Shown here piece after piece: positions 45,479 to 59,230 of a stretch of DNA of 64,000 nucleotides. Numbering within the stretch: position 1 is the first letter of the stretch; every line of letters begins with the position of its first letter. The notes below the pieces were generated by a model. The model was given only the letters and a program-made list of their open reading frames with translations, searched no databases and had not been told where the DNA came from. The stretch is taken from the NCBI GenBank assembly GCA_030844895.1, contig JAUTDX010001417.1, positions 1 to 64,000 on the forward strand, read 5' to 3'. The stretch is from Ambrosia x helenae. Lineage: Eukaryota; Streptophyta; Magnoliopsida; Asterales; Asteraceae. A program made the position numbers and the translations under genes.

Positions 45479-48400
45479 ATGGAAGACGAAGTAGTCATCG
45501 CTTCTTCCTCCACAGACGCCGGAATCGGTTGCTGGGCCCTCCGTTCAGGCGCCGAACACCTCCGCTATCGCTCTTGCGCCTCTCCTCCTCACGGCCTTGT
45601 TTCCGTCGCCGGAAGGTTCCTAGCTTCTTCTCAGCTTCGTGATACGACGTCGTCGTCGTCCTCTGGTTCTGTTCTCTTCTGGTCGTGGAATAAGGTAGGT
45701 GTTGAAGCTGTGGTCTTTTGTTATTAATGCTGATAGGTTTGTTAATAGATTTCGGTGACCTGCATGTATATGATTACTTAAGCATTGCAAATGTCTGTGA
45801 ATTTGATATCTATTATGTTTCTGCTTCATATTGATGTGAATCTAAACTCAAGGCTGTGTTTGTTTCATGGAATATAATGGAATTGGAATGCATATGTCAT
45901 TTCTTATACGTTTGAACAAAAGAAGGAATTGGAATTCAACAACAACATACGGAAACGAATCTATATTCCAATTGCATCAAGATTCCATTCCATTCCATTC
46001 TGTGAATAGAAAACACACCTACATTCCAACTTAAATTCTAGTTCCCATCGCGAATTCCAATTCCAAATCCAATTCCATTACAATCCACAAAACGAATGCT
46101 ATCTTAAATGTTCAGTAGGTCTGGAATACCATAGGTTACATTGCAATGGATAGCATCATGCTCTCACTTGTCTAAGTTTGTTTCCTAGGGCAATTTTTTA
46201 CTATAATGCATTTAGATAAGTTAATGATCTTTACAAGACTAAAAAGGTCCAAAGGGTGTATGTAATGGTTGTGGAGTTGAATGATTTTAGTAGTGGTCTT
46301 TTTGAGACCATAGTTGTTAAAAGCCATCGCCTCTTGCGCCTAGGCCCATTTTTTAGGTGAGGCAATGCGTTTGCGCTTTGAGTCGAGGAAATTGCGCTTT
46401 AATTCTCTAGGTGATGGTTTAGGCGCAGATTTCAGCTAGATTCCTAAATTCCGAAGAGTTTCCAGCCAAATTCGTTAAGTTATGGCTACATTCCAGCTAG
46501 ATTTCTACTTTTATCTAAGGAAGACTACTTCTATACACTAAATAGAGAATTGGGGTGTTATTGTAGTTCATACGTCATTTCATATATATGGTGCATTTTG
46601 AAAGTATCAAATTTGAATTTAAGAACCTGATTAGTATGCCTCCACTTATTATTATCATTTTTGCTGTTGCAGCCTCAGGTAGAAGTGAAGAGTTTCCCAG
46701 CTGAAGCGATTAATCCTCTTGCTTGTAATAGTGAGGGGACTTACATTGTTGGGGGTGGCGTTTCTGGTGATATTTACTTGTGGGAGGTGATATTTCAGTT
46801 CAATTTCATGAAGTTGTAGTTTAATTATTTGCTAAAAGAATCAGAAGTTTCTGTTTTTTTTTCCAGTTTATCTGATTTTATTTCCACATTATTTTAAAAT
46901 TTTAGTTATTTTATATTTGGTATACACTTTTTACTGTAAGAAAAGGTAAAAGGAACAGGTATTAAGATTATGACAATGTTAATTTGATTGGAAACCACGT
47001 CTTTAATTTTAAGGCTGCATATGTGTGAAATGCATACTCTCGGTAATTTTTTTAATAATTTCGTCTTTTCTTCATTTTTTATAAGTTTTGTTATTTGATA
47101 TGGCCTTACCATATTTATTTTTCTGTTATAGGTTGCTACCGGTAGATTACTAAAGAAGTGGCATGGTCACTATAGGGCTGTTACATCTTTGGTGTTTTCT
47201 ATGGATCAGTCGCTTTTAATTTCTGGGGCTGAGGATGGATCTGTTCGAGTCTGGTCGCTTCTTATGTACTATTCGTTTACCTTTTTGGCTACTACTATAT
47301 GCATCAAACACATTTGTTAGTGTTTGTGACAATGAACTATAATCTAATTTTCTACAATTTGTGATTAGGATATTTGATGAGGAACGGCAGCAAAGATCAG
47401 GGCATCTTTATGAGTATAGTTTCACTGAGCATGCTTTGCCTGTAACCGATATTGTCACAGGCTATGGAGGATCTAATGCAATTATAGTGTCCGCTTCACA
47501 GGATCGTACTTGCAAGGTTTATACCTCTCAGCTTTTAGATAAACTATGGTGTGTTTTCAGACAAACACTATATCTTTCACAATGAAAATGATAAATGGTA
47601 GTGAAGTTGTCTTTAGACCCTTAAGGATTTCTTTCTTTTTGTTACGTGGGCTTTTAGCTTTCATGTTCACTATTTATCATTATTAGATATCATCCATTAG
47701 AGTTTTAACTTTGTTAAATTGCCTTTATTATAGTTGTTTATTCAATCGACAAGGGCACTACAACTTGCAAAAAATAATGGGCTATCTTCTTGTATTGTCG
47801 CTGATTTTTTAATGCATTTACACTGTAGAGGTGGCAAACTCGACCCATTTACTTTTTTAACATGTAGTTTCAGGCTACAATCTATTACCAAATTGGTCCC
47901 AATTGTATTTTCAATGAATGTGACCTAGTACATCATTGTAACTTAAGAAACATGTAAAGATTGTAATAACAAATCTTGTGCAATCATATAACACAGATTA
48001 TCTATAAAAAAATAAATCATCATCATCATACTCAGTTAATCCCACCAATAGCAATGCTAACATAGGGTCTGAGGAGGGTAAGATGTAGACAACCTTACCT
48101 CTACCCCGTGGGAATAGAGAGGATGCTTCCGGTGAGACCTATGGTTCGGAAAAAAAAGTTAAACAAATTTTGTGTAATAATTTTTATAAGTAACCCAACT
48201 TATTCAAGTTTCTTCCAATTTGTAGGATAGTCAAATGGCTGTTGACGTTTATGTTCGTTTTTGTGTAATATTCATCATTGCAGGTATGGAGCCTTGCTAG
48301 GGGAACTTTGTTGAGAAATATTGTGTTCCCTTCAGTGATCGATGCAGTTGCATTGGATCCTGGGGAACATGTTTTTTATGCTGGTGGTAGAGATGGCAAA

Positions 48401-51186
48401 ATATACATTGCGGAACTGAATTCTCTAGGCAAAACCAACAATAACTATATGTTGCATATCATTGGTACATTGTCTGATCAAAGGTAAGTCGACTCTTTAA
48501 TATGCAAGCTTGGTATACCCTAATTGTCAAACCCTTACTAGTTTGAGTAATCCCAACATTATTCATCTTGATCCCGTTTTGCTGCAAATCGGACTTTTTT
48601 TTCTTGTCTAATGAACACTTAAATATTACTATATGTTCTTTGAACAGTTATTTGCTTGCCATCATTAAAATGACATGCAACTTCTGAACTAAAGTAGTTG
48701 TATATCATTTAATATTGTGTGTGAATCTTAGGAGACTAATGTTGTTTGTATGCATGATTAATAGCTAAGGTAAGCGGAGGATTTTCTCTTTATGCTGTTT
48801 ATTGTTGAATTAACAAAGTTTACAGAAAAAGTTAAAATCTATGGGCAATCTGTTCATACAAAACAGAAGCTAAAACTCTGTTGACAGGTTATCATCCATG
48901 TGGAAGACATATTTTGCTCAGATTATAATGGCTTACGACAGAAAATCTATCTTCTATTAATGGGGTGTATGATACTATAGATGATTATTGAATCTCTTTT
49001 TTGAATAAACATAAAAAATTGCTTCTTTTGCGGGTGATTAAGCTATCATGTGAATTTAATGGTTGTTGTAACAGTAAGGCTATATGCTCTTTGGCTTTTG
49101 CACTGGATGGACTTCAATTGGTTGCAGGATCAGAGGATGGCTTCGTTCGAGTTTGGGACACTAAAACTCATAATATAATACGTGTTTTCAAGCATGCAAA
49201 AGGTATAATCTAATGGCATCAATCTCCCTTTCTCTAAATCTTTATATTTAACGTTGTTCATTACATTAATACCACGCATTTGAAAAAAAAAGAAAAGCTT
49301 TTAGCAAAGCCCAAACGTCGGTTTTCTTTAACCTATTACGATTTCTGCTGTGTTTCAGTGAACTTACCCAAGTAAATTCAACACGTCTACTTATCAGTTG
49401 ATAGATTTAGGTTGTCTTTTATCCCCAATAATTTAATTGATTAAAATTAAATTTAGCTAAAAAAAGGAACGGGCTGAACGGGTTGAAAGTCACCCATAGT
49501 CTGATTTCAACGCATGCAATCTCCTTAGCATATTTATTTAAAGAGTTTACTAGCATTGTAATAATATTGTATTTGTATTCACAGTTATTGCTTTGGTTAC
49601 AAAAAAAAAAAAAGGGGGCAAATTTTGCATGGTCGCCCAACTTGAGGCTCTTCTAACCCACAACTAAAATGACACGTGTTGATCCAAACCTTTTTTACCC
49701 AATAACTAAGCGGCCCGATGCCCCTGCTCCCTCTTCAGGGTTATATAACGATGACTCAATACATGTGTGTTAGTATGCAGCCTACCTTTTTCACTACATG
49801 CTTATTATATATCTACTTTCCTGGTTCGTGTCATCAGGTCCTGTTAACAATATTCTTGTTATCCGACAACCACCAGCTCTTTACCCTCGAACATCAACAA
49901 ATAATCAAGGTCTAATGGCAAGAAAGCAGGTGTCATTACCACCGCCACTTGAAAAGTTCACATCAATAGATGAACATTCGGATCTTAGCATATACATTCC
50001 CCCTCAGTCTGAATATCACCGGCCTTGTGACGCGATCTATGCCACTGTTGACTCCATGAACAAGCAGATCAGTGAACTTCAGGTTCGTGCTTTTTCCATG
50101 AATACCTAGGAGTTTAAAAGAGGCGAGCCTGAGCTCGACTAACCTTGAATACAGTTCAGTTTACTTAAGAGAGTTCGAGCTCAGGCTTGGCTCTTAATTT
50201 GACTAGGGTGGTTCGTTTATTCATTATTATTTATAGTTTCTTTAGTTATTTTTATCTACGTATATAATTATTTTGTATATATTCATAGTTTTAAATGTAT
50301 ATATTATTTAGTTATTAGCTTCTTTTTTATCATATATGTGTATATAGTAATATTTATAATATGATCATATATTATATTTATAAGCAACAGACTTGCGAGC
50401 CTAATCAAGCTTGGAAGATCAATATATTAGGCTTAGGCTTGAGTTGTTTTAAGCTTGGCATGTTTCGAACTGTTTGGCTGATTTCAAGTAACTCGCGAGT
50501 TTCTCTCTTTTACACCTTATGGATAATGCATAATTGTTGCAAACTTTAGACTTAACCTGTTATTACTTCATTACTCCAAAATAAGATACTTCATTTGAAC
50601 TAATATATCCCTAGGCATATTGGAAGTTTTATCTACGTATTTGCCCGTTATTGTCAGTGACTCTTTGACAAAAATAACTTGTTATTTCTGAAAGTGCACG
50701 TAAAACTCTTAATTTCATGACATATAAGCATAGGTCGTAGTTGGAAAAATGTGCAGGTTAAGTAATGGGTAAATTTGTAGGGCAAGGCAAAACGGGTCGG
50801 GTAGATTCTTCAGCGCTGTATATAAATAATTTTTCTTTCATTATGTATGTAAACAGTATGAAAGATATTACTTGAATAATGACCCAACTACTTGTGAAAG
50901 TAATCATCACGGGATGTAGCAAACAGTTGATTGTTTTGGCCCGTCTCTTTTTTTGGCTCTACCCAAATTTTGAAAGCATTTTGACTTCAAAGAAACATGA
51001 TTTTGTATATTTTGCCATCAGCAACGCGGTTCTTGTGGAGCTTCTGAAATGGAGATAGAAAGATTAAAAGCTGATAACGAAAGGGCGATGCAAATGGTTC
51101 AGCAGTGGAAGAAGATGTATGAAAATTTGCATCAGTTTTGTGTAGGCGAGCTTTTGAGCGGAGAAGGGGACGCAGCCACGCTTTAA
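45479..51186 (+). CDS. RID3: WD40 protein, ROOT INITIATION DEFECTIVE 3 / IPI3 / WDR18 family
   Basis: Eight exons join in frame: 45479-45694, 46673-46786, 47132-47265, 47369-47516, 48284-48483, 49075-49202, 49838-50082, 51022-51186; 449 residues, close to the Arabidopsis RID3 length. It starts MEDEVVIASSSTDAGIGCWA. WD repeat ends are visible as SGDIYLWE, EDGSVRVWS, QDRTCKVWS, RDGKIYIAE and EDGFVRVWD. The C-terminus has a predicted coiled coil (EMEIERLKADNERAMQMVQQ), typical of IPI3/WDR18, which with Rix1 and Ipi1 partners works in pre-60S ribosome maturation in the nucleus. In Arabidopsis RID3 affects shoot meristem formation and callus growth. All borders are GT/AG. Intron 1 carries a MITE and intron 4 a SINE. 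The start is the first ATG after a CT-rich leader; two MITEs lie just upstream. Confidence 0.93.
45853..46102. mobile_element. Fold-back MITE in RID3 intron 1
   Basis: 'gtttgtttcatggaatataa' plus 'tggaattgga' on the left mirrors 'tccaattccattacaatcca' plus 'caaaacgaatgc' on the right. The interior is rich in 'attccatt' and its complement. No clear target duplication. Confidence 0.6.
48020..48165 (+). mobile_element. SINE (Au/TS-like family) in RID3 intron 4
   Basis: Contains 'cagttaatcccacc', 'gggtctgaggagggtaagat', 'acaaccttacctctacccc' and 'gaatagagaggatgcttccg', the conserved 3' body of a SINE family widespread in asterids and other plants. The tRNA-derived 5' head with A and B boxes is not evident, so the copy is probably 5'-truncated. 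Same orientation as the gene. Confidence 0.65.
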
Positions 51187-53396
51187 TCAGGTCAACTCAT
51201 GACTTTCAAAAGATTAAAGGTTCTCTTACTACTTTTCTACTAATACATTATAATCCTTGCATTTAATTATTAAACTTGTTATTCATTTCAGACAATATTA
51301 TGGGCTCATTTTTGTTTGATGTTTTAGTGTTCAATTTTAGTATCGCTTGCTCATGAAAATTGTGGTTGCGTATGTAATAAAAATATACATCATTAAATTT
51401 TTAAACAATACAAACAAATAATATTTAATAAAATAATAAATAACACATAATAAACTTTAGGTATATTTATAAATCGTTAAAACTGACCAACTGTCTACAA
51501 AGTAAAGTAGATTAGTCGGTTTGAGATTTGTACATGCTTCGAAACATGAAACCAGCGACAAAAACCTAATAAACTTTTTTCCTTTTTAATACTGTGATAC
51601 ATACTGTTAGATTGATTTTTTTTTAAATTATTAAATATTTTTATTTCATACCAAGACAAAACAAGTTACATTTAGATGATGGGTAAGCGGGCAACAAGCT
51701 GCACCGCTATCCCCTTTTTAATCGCAAACCTATCCTGCTAAACACAAACCATTGGTTCTTAGGGCTCTGCGAGTCGATGTGGACCACCAACTCGTTTTTA
51801 TTTATTTATTTTATTTCAAATATAAAGTTACGAGTTTGTATAACATTCTTGGAACATTTTTTATATAATTATATATACATACATGTAGTTTAACACAATC
51901 CTAAAGTTCTAAATATTAAAAAAAAAATCGATTTAAAAGTGAAAGTTTAACTTTATACCCAAGTAAACTGTAAAAGTTCACCTGACAATGCCTTGGTCTG
52001 AAAGTCTTTGAGGGAATTCTTATCGTACTTACATCCAATGAACGCTATCCACGTGTCGTGCTATGATCTGTCTGACAGCTTTACGTAGTCGGTAGCGCGT
52101 GGTACGAACGCTCTCCAGCCACCATACTTTCGGTTGACCTTCCCACTAGGGAAGATTGTGCATTTAAAATAGCTTTGCCCATGTGTTTTAAAAGTGTTGC
52201 TTTGCTTTTCCAGATCAGAATCTTGTTAATCCAGAACAACATTTAAAAACAAACTTGTACCTAATGCATTAAAGTTGGTATATTACCCTGGCTGGGACAT
52301 CCTACTTTGAGTCCAACTTCAACAGCTAATATGTTTATAGTATTGTTAATTTTTTGTAGTGGTTCATATTGTTTAATTACAGCCAACTATGAACCAAACA
52401 CCAATCCTAAGTCCTAACCAAAATTTATTCCTTGATATCCTATAATATGGATGGCAAACTAACTTGAGCCAGACAAGAAACTCAAGAACACCAAACACAT
52501 GTATTCATGTGTCGGATTAGTAAATTAATTCACGTGTTTGGGTATAGGTATGATTTTATGTGATGCTTAACATGATTGTTAGAAATATATATATTTATTA
52601 CCCAAAGAATACATGAAAACCTTTTATTTTTAATAAACTAATTAACTTACTTTTTAGTTTTAACAATTTCATTTCTTTTGGGTAATAAAGTATTTAAAAG
52701 TTAGTAAAAAGTACACTTAAAAATTGCAATGGCTAATTTTAACAAACCAATGAGTATATGAATGAGGAATAGGGTACATGACAATTATTTGATGGGGCAT
52801 GAGACATGGTATTACAATCAGAGTATGAGGCTGGGGTACCATTCTTGATTACTGGAATTCATTTTGCCGCTCACCACCACCGCTTCTTTTCCTTGGTTTA
52901 TTATGCTGCTTGTTTCATACTCTTCCCTAGTTTGCACCTTTGTTTCACGTGCAAGTTAGCTTATCCTGTTTTCTATAGTAACTGCTCGATCTTGCAACCA
53001 TCAACACCTAGGTCCTCGTAACCAACACAAGCCACCTCTGTGTCCCTCTCCCCGTCACATATGTTCCTCAATCCCTCTCATATCTCTTGCTATGTGGTGG
53101 TTCGCCTTTTTCCTAACATTTAATATGAGATGAAACCACATTTGACCTCATATCTTTTGAGTCTTTCACATTTTCATTTAGCAATACTGTTTCTTTTCTC
53201 TTTGTCAAAACCCGAAATAAATAAATAAATAAAATTCCAAATCACCCATTCACGTAGAAACCAAATAAAATAGAGATAAATAATAATGGAACTATGGAAG
53301 AAACGAAATGCGTAAGTAGTATGAACAAAATAAATAAAACCATCATTTTTTAACATTAATTTCTAGAATCTAACAACATTATTACAATAATTAAAT
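51187..53396. other. Intergenic region, no gene recognised
   Basis: AT-rich DNA downstream of RID3. Open frames (for example 52806-53021) have no domain pattern. 'ccacgtgtcgtgctatgatctg' type sequence near 52051 and the following 150 bases are more GC-rich but unassigned. Confidence 0.5.
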
Positions 53397-53570
53397 ATTA
53401 AATGTTGGGTGGTTTTCCGTTTTCACACGCACTTGTGGTGAGGTTGGGTCATCCAAAAACGACGACGTACGCGGTGTCGTCTTAGTTTTTACTCTTTCTG
53501 GTCTATAACCTCTCCAATACCCTATTAATTTCTTCTCTAAAACATTCTTCCCCCTTATTTCCGCCTATCC

Positions 53571-53580
53571 TTTAGGGTTT
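53571..53580 (+). promoter_or_regulatory. Telo-box-like element upstream of the PHOX gene
   Basis: TTTAGGGTTT (reverse AAACCCTAAA) 240 bases before the ATG, in a CT-rich stretch typical of a plant core promoter or 5' leader. A (TTA)n microsatellite follows at 53667-53697. Confidence 0.35.
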
Positions 53581-53665
53581 CTCTCTTACTCTTCCCTCCA
53601 TATTTATAAACATATTCAGGTTCTAAATCATTTCCTTATTCCTTCCAGAACTTGTATATTAATTG

Positions 53666-53697
<32 letters not shown>

Positions 53698-53821
53698 CTA
53701 TTGAATTCACCTGTATAAATATTCAATATACAAATCATTAATCTAGACTTGAGTTGTTGTTTATCAAAACTGTCATATCATTATTAGTTATTATTATTAC
53801 TATTAGATATTTGGAGTAGAA

Positions 53822-56549
53822 ATGGGGAAACCTACTGGTAATAAGAAGAAGCTGAGCGAGCCTGTGGTTGACAAGGTTACAAAGCCGAATAAACCCGAAA
53901 GAAGTTCCAAACATGTTGATGAGGATACTGCTGTGTTTATTCAGATGTCACAGGAGTTGAAGGAGGAAGGGAATAAGCTGTTCCAAAAGCGCGATAACGA
54001 GGGGGCGATGTTGAAGTACGAAAAGGCGGTTAAGTTATTACCGGGGAATCATATCGATGTTGCGTCGTTGAGGAGTAGTATGGCAGGGTGTTATATGCAG
54101 ATGGGGATTGGGGAGTATCCTAGAGCGATTCATGAGTGCAATTTGGCGCTTGAGGTTGCTTCGAAGTATAGTAAGGCGCTTTTGAAGAGGGCGAGGTGTT
54201 ACGAGGCGTTGGGGAAGTTGGAGTGGGCTTGGAGAGATGTGAGGATTGTGTTGGGTATGGAGCCGGGGAATGTGACCGCGTTGGAGATTGAAGAGTCGGT
54301 TAGGAAAGGGATTGAAGGGAAGGGGTTGAAGGTTGAGGAGATTGAGGCTGCTTTGCCGGTTGATGAGCCTGCTCCGTTGAAGGCGGTTAAGGTTTTGAAA
54401 GAGAAGACTAAGAAGAGGAAGAATAATAGGGTTGAGAAAAAAGTCAACCAAAGTAAGGTTGAAGCTGAAGAAGTCAAAGAGAAGAAGGTTGACGAGATTA
54501 AGGGCGTAAAGGTTGAAAAAGCGAAGGATAATAAGGTTAAGAGAGTTAAGGACAAGAGGGTTGGTAAGAAAACGGAGGATAAGGTAGTCGTCGAGGATAA
54601 AAATAGCATTAAAGAAGAAAAAGTTGCGACGAGGCCAGTGAAGTTGGTGATTAATGATGACATAAGGTTGGCGCAGCTTCCGGTTGATTGCAGTATCGGT
54701 TTAGTGAGGGAAGTAATATGGGACCGTTTTCCGGGCTTAGAGGGTGTGCTTATTAAGTATAAAGATCAAGAAGGAGATTTGATTACCATTACAACTACTT
54801 CTGAGCTTAGAATGGCTGAAAGTTGTAGTGATCCTCAAGGTTCTTTGAGACTATATTTGATAGAAGTTAGTCCGGATAAAGAACCGTCGTACGAGGGTTT
54901 CACAAGTGATGGTTTTCCTAAAGCTAATAGCTTAATATCTAGTGTTTCAGAGAATGGGACTGTGGGAAAAATCAGGGAAGCAGAGAAAGTTACGACGTGT
55001 GTAGAGGACTGGATTGTTCAGTTTGCTAGGCTGTTTAAAGAGCATGTGGGATTTGAATCCGATTCGTATTTGGATCTTCATGATCTAGGAATGGAGTTGT
55101 ATTCAGAAGCAATTGAAGAAACCGTTACAACCGAAAACGCTCAAAAGCTTTTTGACATTGCTGGTGGGAAGTTTCAAGAATTGGCTGCTTTAGGGCTGTT
55201 TAATTTAGGAAATGTTCATATGAACAAGGCAAGAAAATGGGTGGTGTTTGCAGAAGACGGAACCAAAGAATTGATAGAAGAACAGGTGAAAAAAGGACAT
55301 GAATGGGCAGAAAAGGAATATGTAAAAGCAGGGGTACAATATGAGGAGGCTTTGAAAATTAAACCTGATTTTTATGAAGGGTTTCTTGCACTTGGGCAGC
55401 AACAGTTCGAGCTCGCAAAGCTTTCATGGTCTTATGCAGTCGGAACTAAGAATAACTTAGAACCGGAACTTTCTGCGAAAGTTTTGGATTTGTATAATAA
55501 GGCTGAAGATAGCATGGAACATGGGATGCAGATATGGGAAGAGTTGGAGGAACAGCGGTTAAATGGATTAAGTTTATATGATAAATATAAGGACGATTTG
55601 GTAAATTTGGGGTTGGAAGGGTATTTAAAAGATGTGCCGGCTGATGAAGCGGCAGAGCAAGCTACACATTTGAAATCTCAGATGTACATATTATGGGGTA
55701 CTTTGCTTTACGAGCGATCTGTTGTGGAATTTAAGATGGGTTTGTCAGCATGGGAAGAATCTTTGGCAGCTTCAGTTGAAAAATTCGAGCTTGCAGGAGT
55801 GTCTTCAACAGATCTAGCAGTAATCGTAAAGAACCATTGCTCTAATGGAACATCATCTGAAGGTAATGCGATTGAACTTGTATACAATAAAGTCATTAAA
55901 ATGTGTAAATTGCTGAGAAAGGTAAAACTAAAAGTCCCAAATTTCACAAAATGGAGTATGAGTCATTTTTTTCCTCATTAAAAGGAGTGAAAGTTTCTTT
56001 TTTTATGACATGTTCTTGTTAAAGTTTAGTTTGTGACATTTATAGTAGTGGAAGTTCGTTTTTTGACAAATTTAGGGAGCCAAAATTTACTTGAATTTTT
56101 TGAAAAATAGCGTCTATTATTCTTAAATTTGTCATTTTTTGTTACCTTTCTGACAATTCTCCGAGTTTTAGTTTGGTCACTATTTATTCGGAAAACTGTA
56201 GCTAAAAACTTTTGAGCCATGTACTGTTTCCTGGTTAAAATGTTCTAAGATTATCACCTTTGAAAAGTAAGTTCTAGTGAATTAGTGATGACACTTCAAA
56301 GTCTAGTGACTGAATTAGAAATAAGGTGAAACTAGTCTGCTATCTATTACAATTCTCTGTAAAAATACATGTATGTATTTACATGATTTATATACTGCAG
56401 GTCTTGGTTTCAAAATCGATGAAATAGTTCAGGCATGGAATGACATGTATGATGTTAAGCGGTGGCAGACTGGTGTTCCATCTTTCAGGCTGGAACCACT
56501 GTTCCGGCGTCGGGTCTCAAAACTACAAACTTACATGGAACATCTCTGA
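53822..56549 (+). CDS. PHOX: PHOX family TPR + PB1 co-chaperone-like protein
   Basis: Two exons: 53822-55862 and 56401-56549, 729 residues. Exon 1 ends ..CSNGTSSE-G and exon 2 continues LGFKIDEIVQAWNDMYDVKR to SKLQTYMEHL, the conserved PHOX C-terminus, so splicing across the 538-bp intron is well supported. Residues 42-155 form three TPRs (SQELKEEGNKLFQKRDNEGA onward) of the Hsp70/Hsp90-binding type. Residues 188-268 are a Lys/Glu/Val-rich linker (KVEKAKDNKVKRVKDKRVGK). Residues 271-350 are a PB1 domain with an OPCA-like YKDQEGDLITI. A second helical/TPR-like region follows at about 400-620. PHOX proteins (Arabidopsis PHOX1-4; PHOX1 is also CLMP1, needed for chloroplast spacing) are cytosolic adaptors. 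The exact member is not settled. Without splicing the frame ends at 55981 (719 residues, different tail). Confidence 0.92.
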
Positions 56550-58099
56550 AAAAGATTATGAAATCCATCATGTGATTTAATCATTGTTAGAGCTATATGT
56601 TTGTCAAGTAAGATTCGACATCCTTTATCTTTGATTCTTCTTTCTATATCTTATTAATTCGTAGTTGCACATGCTGTTTTGTCTACTAATTGCATCACAG
56701 AGTCTGTGCATGGTATGATTGGTGTGTATGTAGTTACTGACTTCGTATTGTCAAGAGTACATGTTAATCGTTAAAATCTTACACTCAGTTAGTTGTGCGC
56801 ACTTTAATTCATCAATCGCAGTAAGTTATTAGTAAAAAAAAGAAAAAGATAATAAAATAAAAATATATTGAGGTATGTGGTAATATAGGAATCTGCACTA
56901 TTGGAATTATGAAACATATCAATTCCTTTCAAGTACATTAATTTTTTGTATATATGTATCGTTTTTTTAGAAACTGTCTAAATTTAAAAGAAGATGATTG
57001 AAATGATATCCATGTATTTTGCAGGTTTTAATGTAGATTGTTGTCTTCAGCTTTAGTTTTCTTTTTTTCCACCATTGGAGGTGAAAGAATAGAAGAGTTT
57101 GTGATCATCATTTATTTGCAGCACGAGGTGTGTTTTGTATCGGCAAGAAGCCACCACTTATTCATTGTGATACCATTTTTTTTGGTTTTGAGAGTATCAG
57201 AGACTATACAAAAGTTTTGATGCATAGTTTGTTTCAGATAAAAAGAAAATGTAGGTGTAAAACATTCATTGTTAGGGCAGCTTGTGTTTGCTAATGGTGA
57301 GCAAATATGGTTGCAAAGTGTGCACTATTCATTGTTTTTGTGAAAACATTTGTTGATTCTCATAATATATTGATTGTTTTTGTAAACATCTGTTGATTCT
57401 CATAATATATTTGATTGTTTTTTTGAACATTTACTGATTGATAACTAACTAAGCCCAAGTTCTTCTATACGATCTGCTCCAACACCAAGGTTGACTTTCA
57501 TTTCATTTGTATCTGCTTTAAATGTTTCATAAACTAGTGAAACCGTTGTTATGTTATCAAATCTTGAAGGTTTAGTGAAAGCCATTGTTGTGCATAAGAA
57601 TTCCAGCTAATGATTTGCTAATGGAAGTCGGAAATGTGATTTATCACCAGTTTTGATCGAGATGGAGATCCGAGTACAGTGGCCTGATACCATCATACAA
57701 TATGCAATTCTTGAGTTCATAGATAGAATTGAGGTTTTAGACTGATAATAAGTGGTCAATAACCTAATTAACAACTTGAACTATGGAATGAAGAGTGGTT
57801 CTTTAGGTTGCTAACCGACACACACCAGCACAGTTGAGGGAGAGGAGAGTAGAGAAGATGAAGCAACCGTAGTTTATTACCAACCTGAATGTGCGCCCGT
57901 GTAGCTAAAGAATGACTCACTTCAACCCCACCTTTAAATAAAAAATTAATCTTACTTCCACAAACACAATTCAACCTTACTCATTTTTTTTTGACTTACA
58001 TTCATAACCCAACCACCTAACTTTTTGTTAAATAAATATAGATATTGTTTTTTCATTGCGTTTAAAAAATAATATTAATCCTTTCCTCCACACCTTGGC
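56550..58099. other. PHOX 3' flank and intergenic DNA
   Basis: The first few hundred bases are likely 3' UTR. A direct repeat of 'tgttgattctcataatatat' lies at 57352 and 57392. From 57650 to 57990 the sequence resembles LTR or leader DNA of an old retrotransposon but cannot be placed. Confidence 0.45.
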
Positions 58100-58388
58100 T
58101 GGATCCGAACCTGTAAAAGAAACTGTGAGCCGTGTGAAAGGAGGCGACCGCCTAGAGTCACAAGAACTCGTGACAACAGACACAAAAATGGTGGTTGGCC
58201 CGGTATGTTATTAGTGCGTATTCGAGAGAAATCTCATGATGAATAAAGGAGGTGTGAGGTCCTTCATATAGGGAATACATGGGCAAGTTACCATTGGCCC
58301 ATATGGCCCGGATTATAGGCTTGCCTTCCTTTCGGCCGAATTGGTTAGCTTTGGACTAAGGAATACATAAAACGAACTGAATGTAATA

Positions 58389-58437
<49 letters not shown>

Positions 58438-58913
58438 GGTACTCCCCTGCCATTGATCCACATGGCGCGTCGCGATTGGCTGCAGGAGCTTCATTTTCTT
58501 CCTGCGTCAGGGCGTGTCAGGCGACGCCAGTTTGCTCCTTTTGGAAGGTTGTTTGAGGTGACGCCTGACACAAAGGAGATCATTGCAGCAAGTGGGGTAA
58601 GGGGGCTGCACCTTCCCTGCTGGTGCATAGACTTTGCGGGTTCGCCAAGGCATGCGTCAGGTTGTGATTGGTCCGCGGCAAACCATCGCTGAGTTGAGCG
58701 ATGGGTCCTGCGCGGTGGATTGCATTCCACGTGTGGCCTTGTAAGTCTTGGGCTCTGCGGAGGTTGAGATTCCTTGGAAGAGGCTTCGTGGAGGTCTGTT
58801 GTCTTCCCATACTTGGCCATTCAAATGGCTTGTTATCCGCGGAGGTCTTGTGAGAACGATGCTGTGGGGTAGGGTCCGTCTTCGCGCTAGGGATTAGGGC
58901 CCTACCCCTTCAA
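58100..58913 (-). repeat. LTR of a second LARD-like element
   Basis: The right end is 'gccctaccccttCA' at 58913, followed by 'agtccccccagtctag', which on the minus strand is a polypurine tract of the same form as in the LARD at 36234. The left end is estimated. Inside are a minus-strand TATA-like box (CCTATATGAAGG near 58265) and a (GA)n microsatellite at 58392-58432. The partner LTR was not found. Confidence 0.55.
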
Positions 58914-59230
58914 GTCCCCCCAGTCTAGTGCATCTCCTGATCTCGCAGAAAAGTCGGGTGGGGCGCTGGACTATAAGTAGTGAGAGATAGGTGAAATCTC
59001 CTTTACATTTGTTTCTATCCAAAAACCAACTCAGGTTGTATGTTGAGTGCAACCGCGGAGATCCGGTGTTCTTCGTCTTTGTTCAGTGTCAAATGTATGC
59101 TAAAAAGTGCTTATTGTAGCTTTTAACATATATCAAGATAAAAACGAACCCTTTTTCCATGGTTTCTAGAAAGTAGAATGGTCGATTAGGATCTATGAGG
59201 ATGATGTCTTCGTTGTAATGTGTAAAACCA

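Noticed and set aside
50208..50225. 'gactagggtgg' in RID3 intron 7 as a possible minus-strand Helitron end
   Set aside because: No convincing hairpin next to it.
57660..57700. Minus-strand TGGTATCAGGCCAC resembling a copia primer site with an LTR to its right
   Set aside because: Only a partial match to the usual TGGTATCAGAGC, with no gag downstream and no partner LTR.
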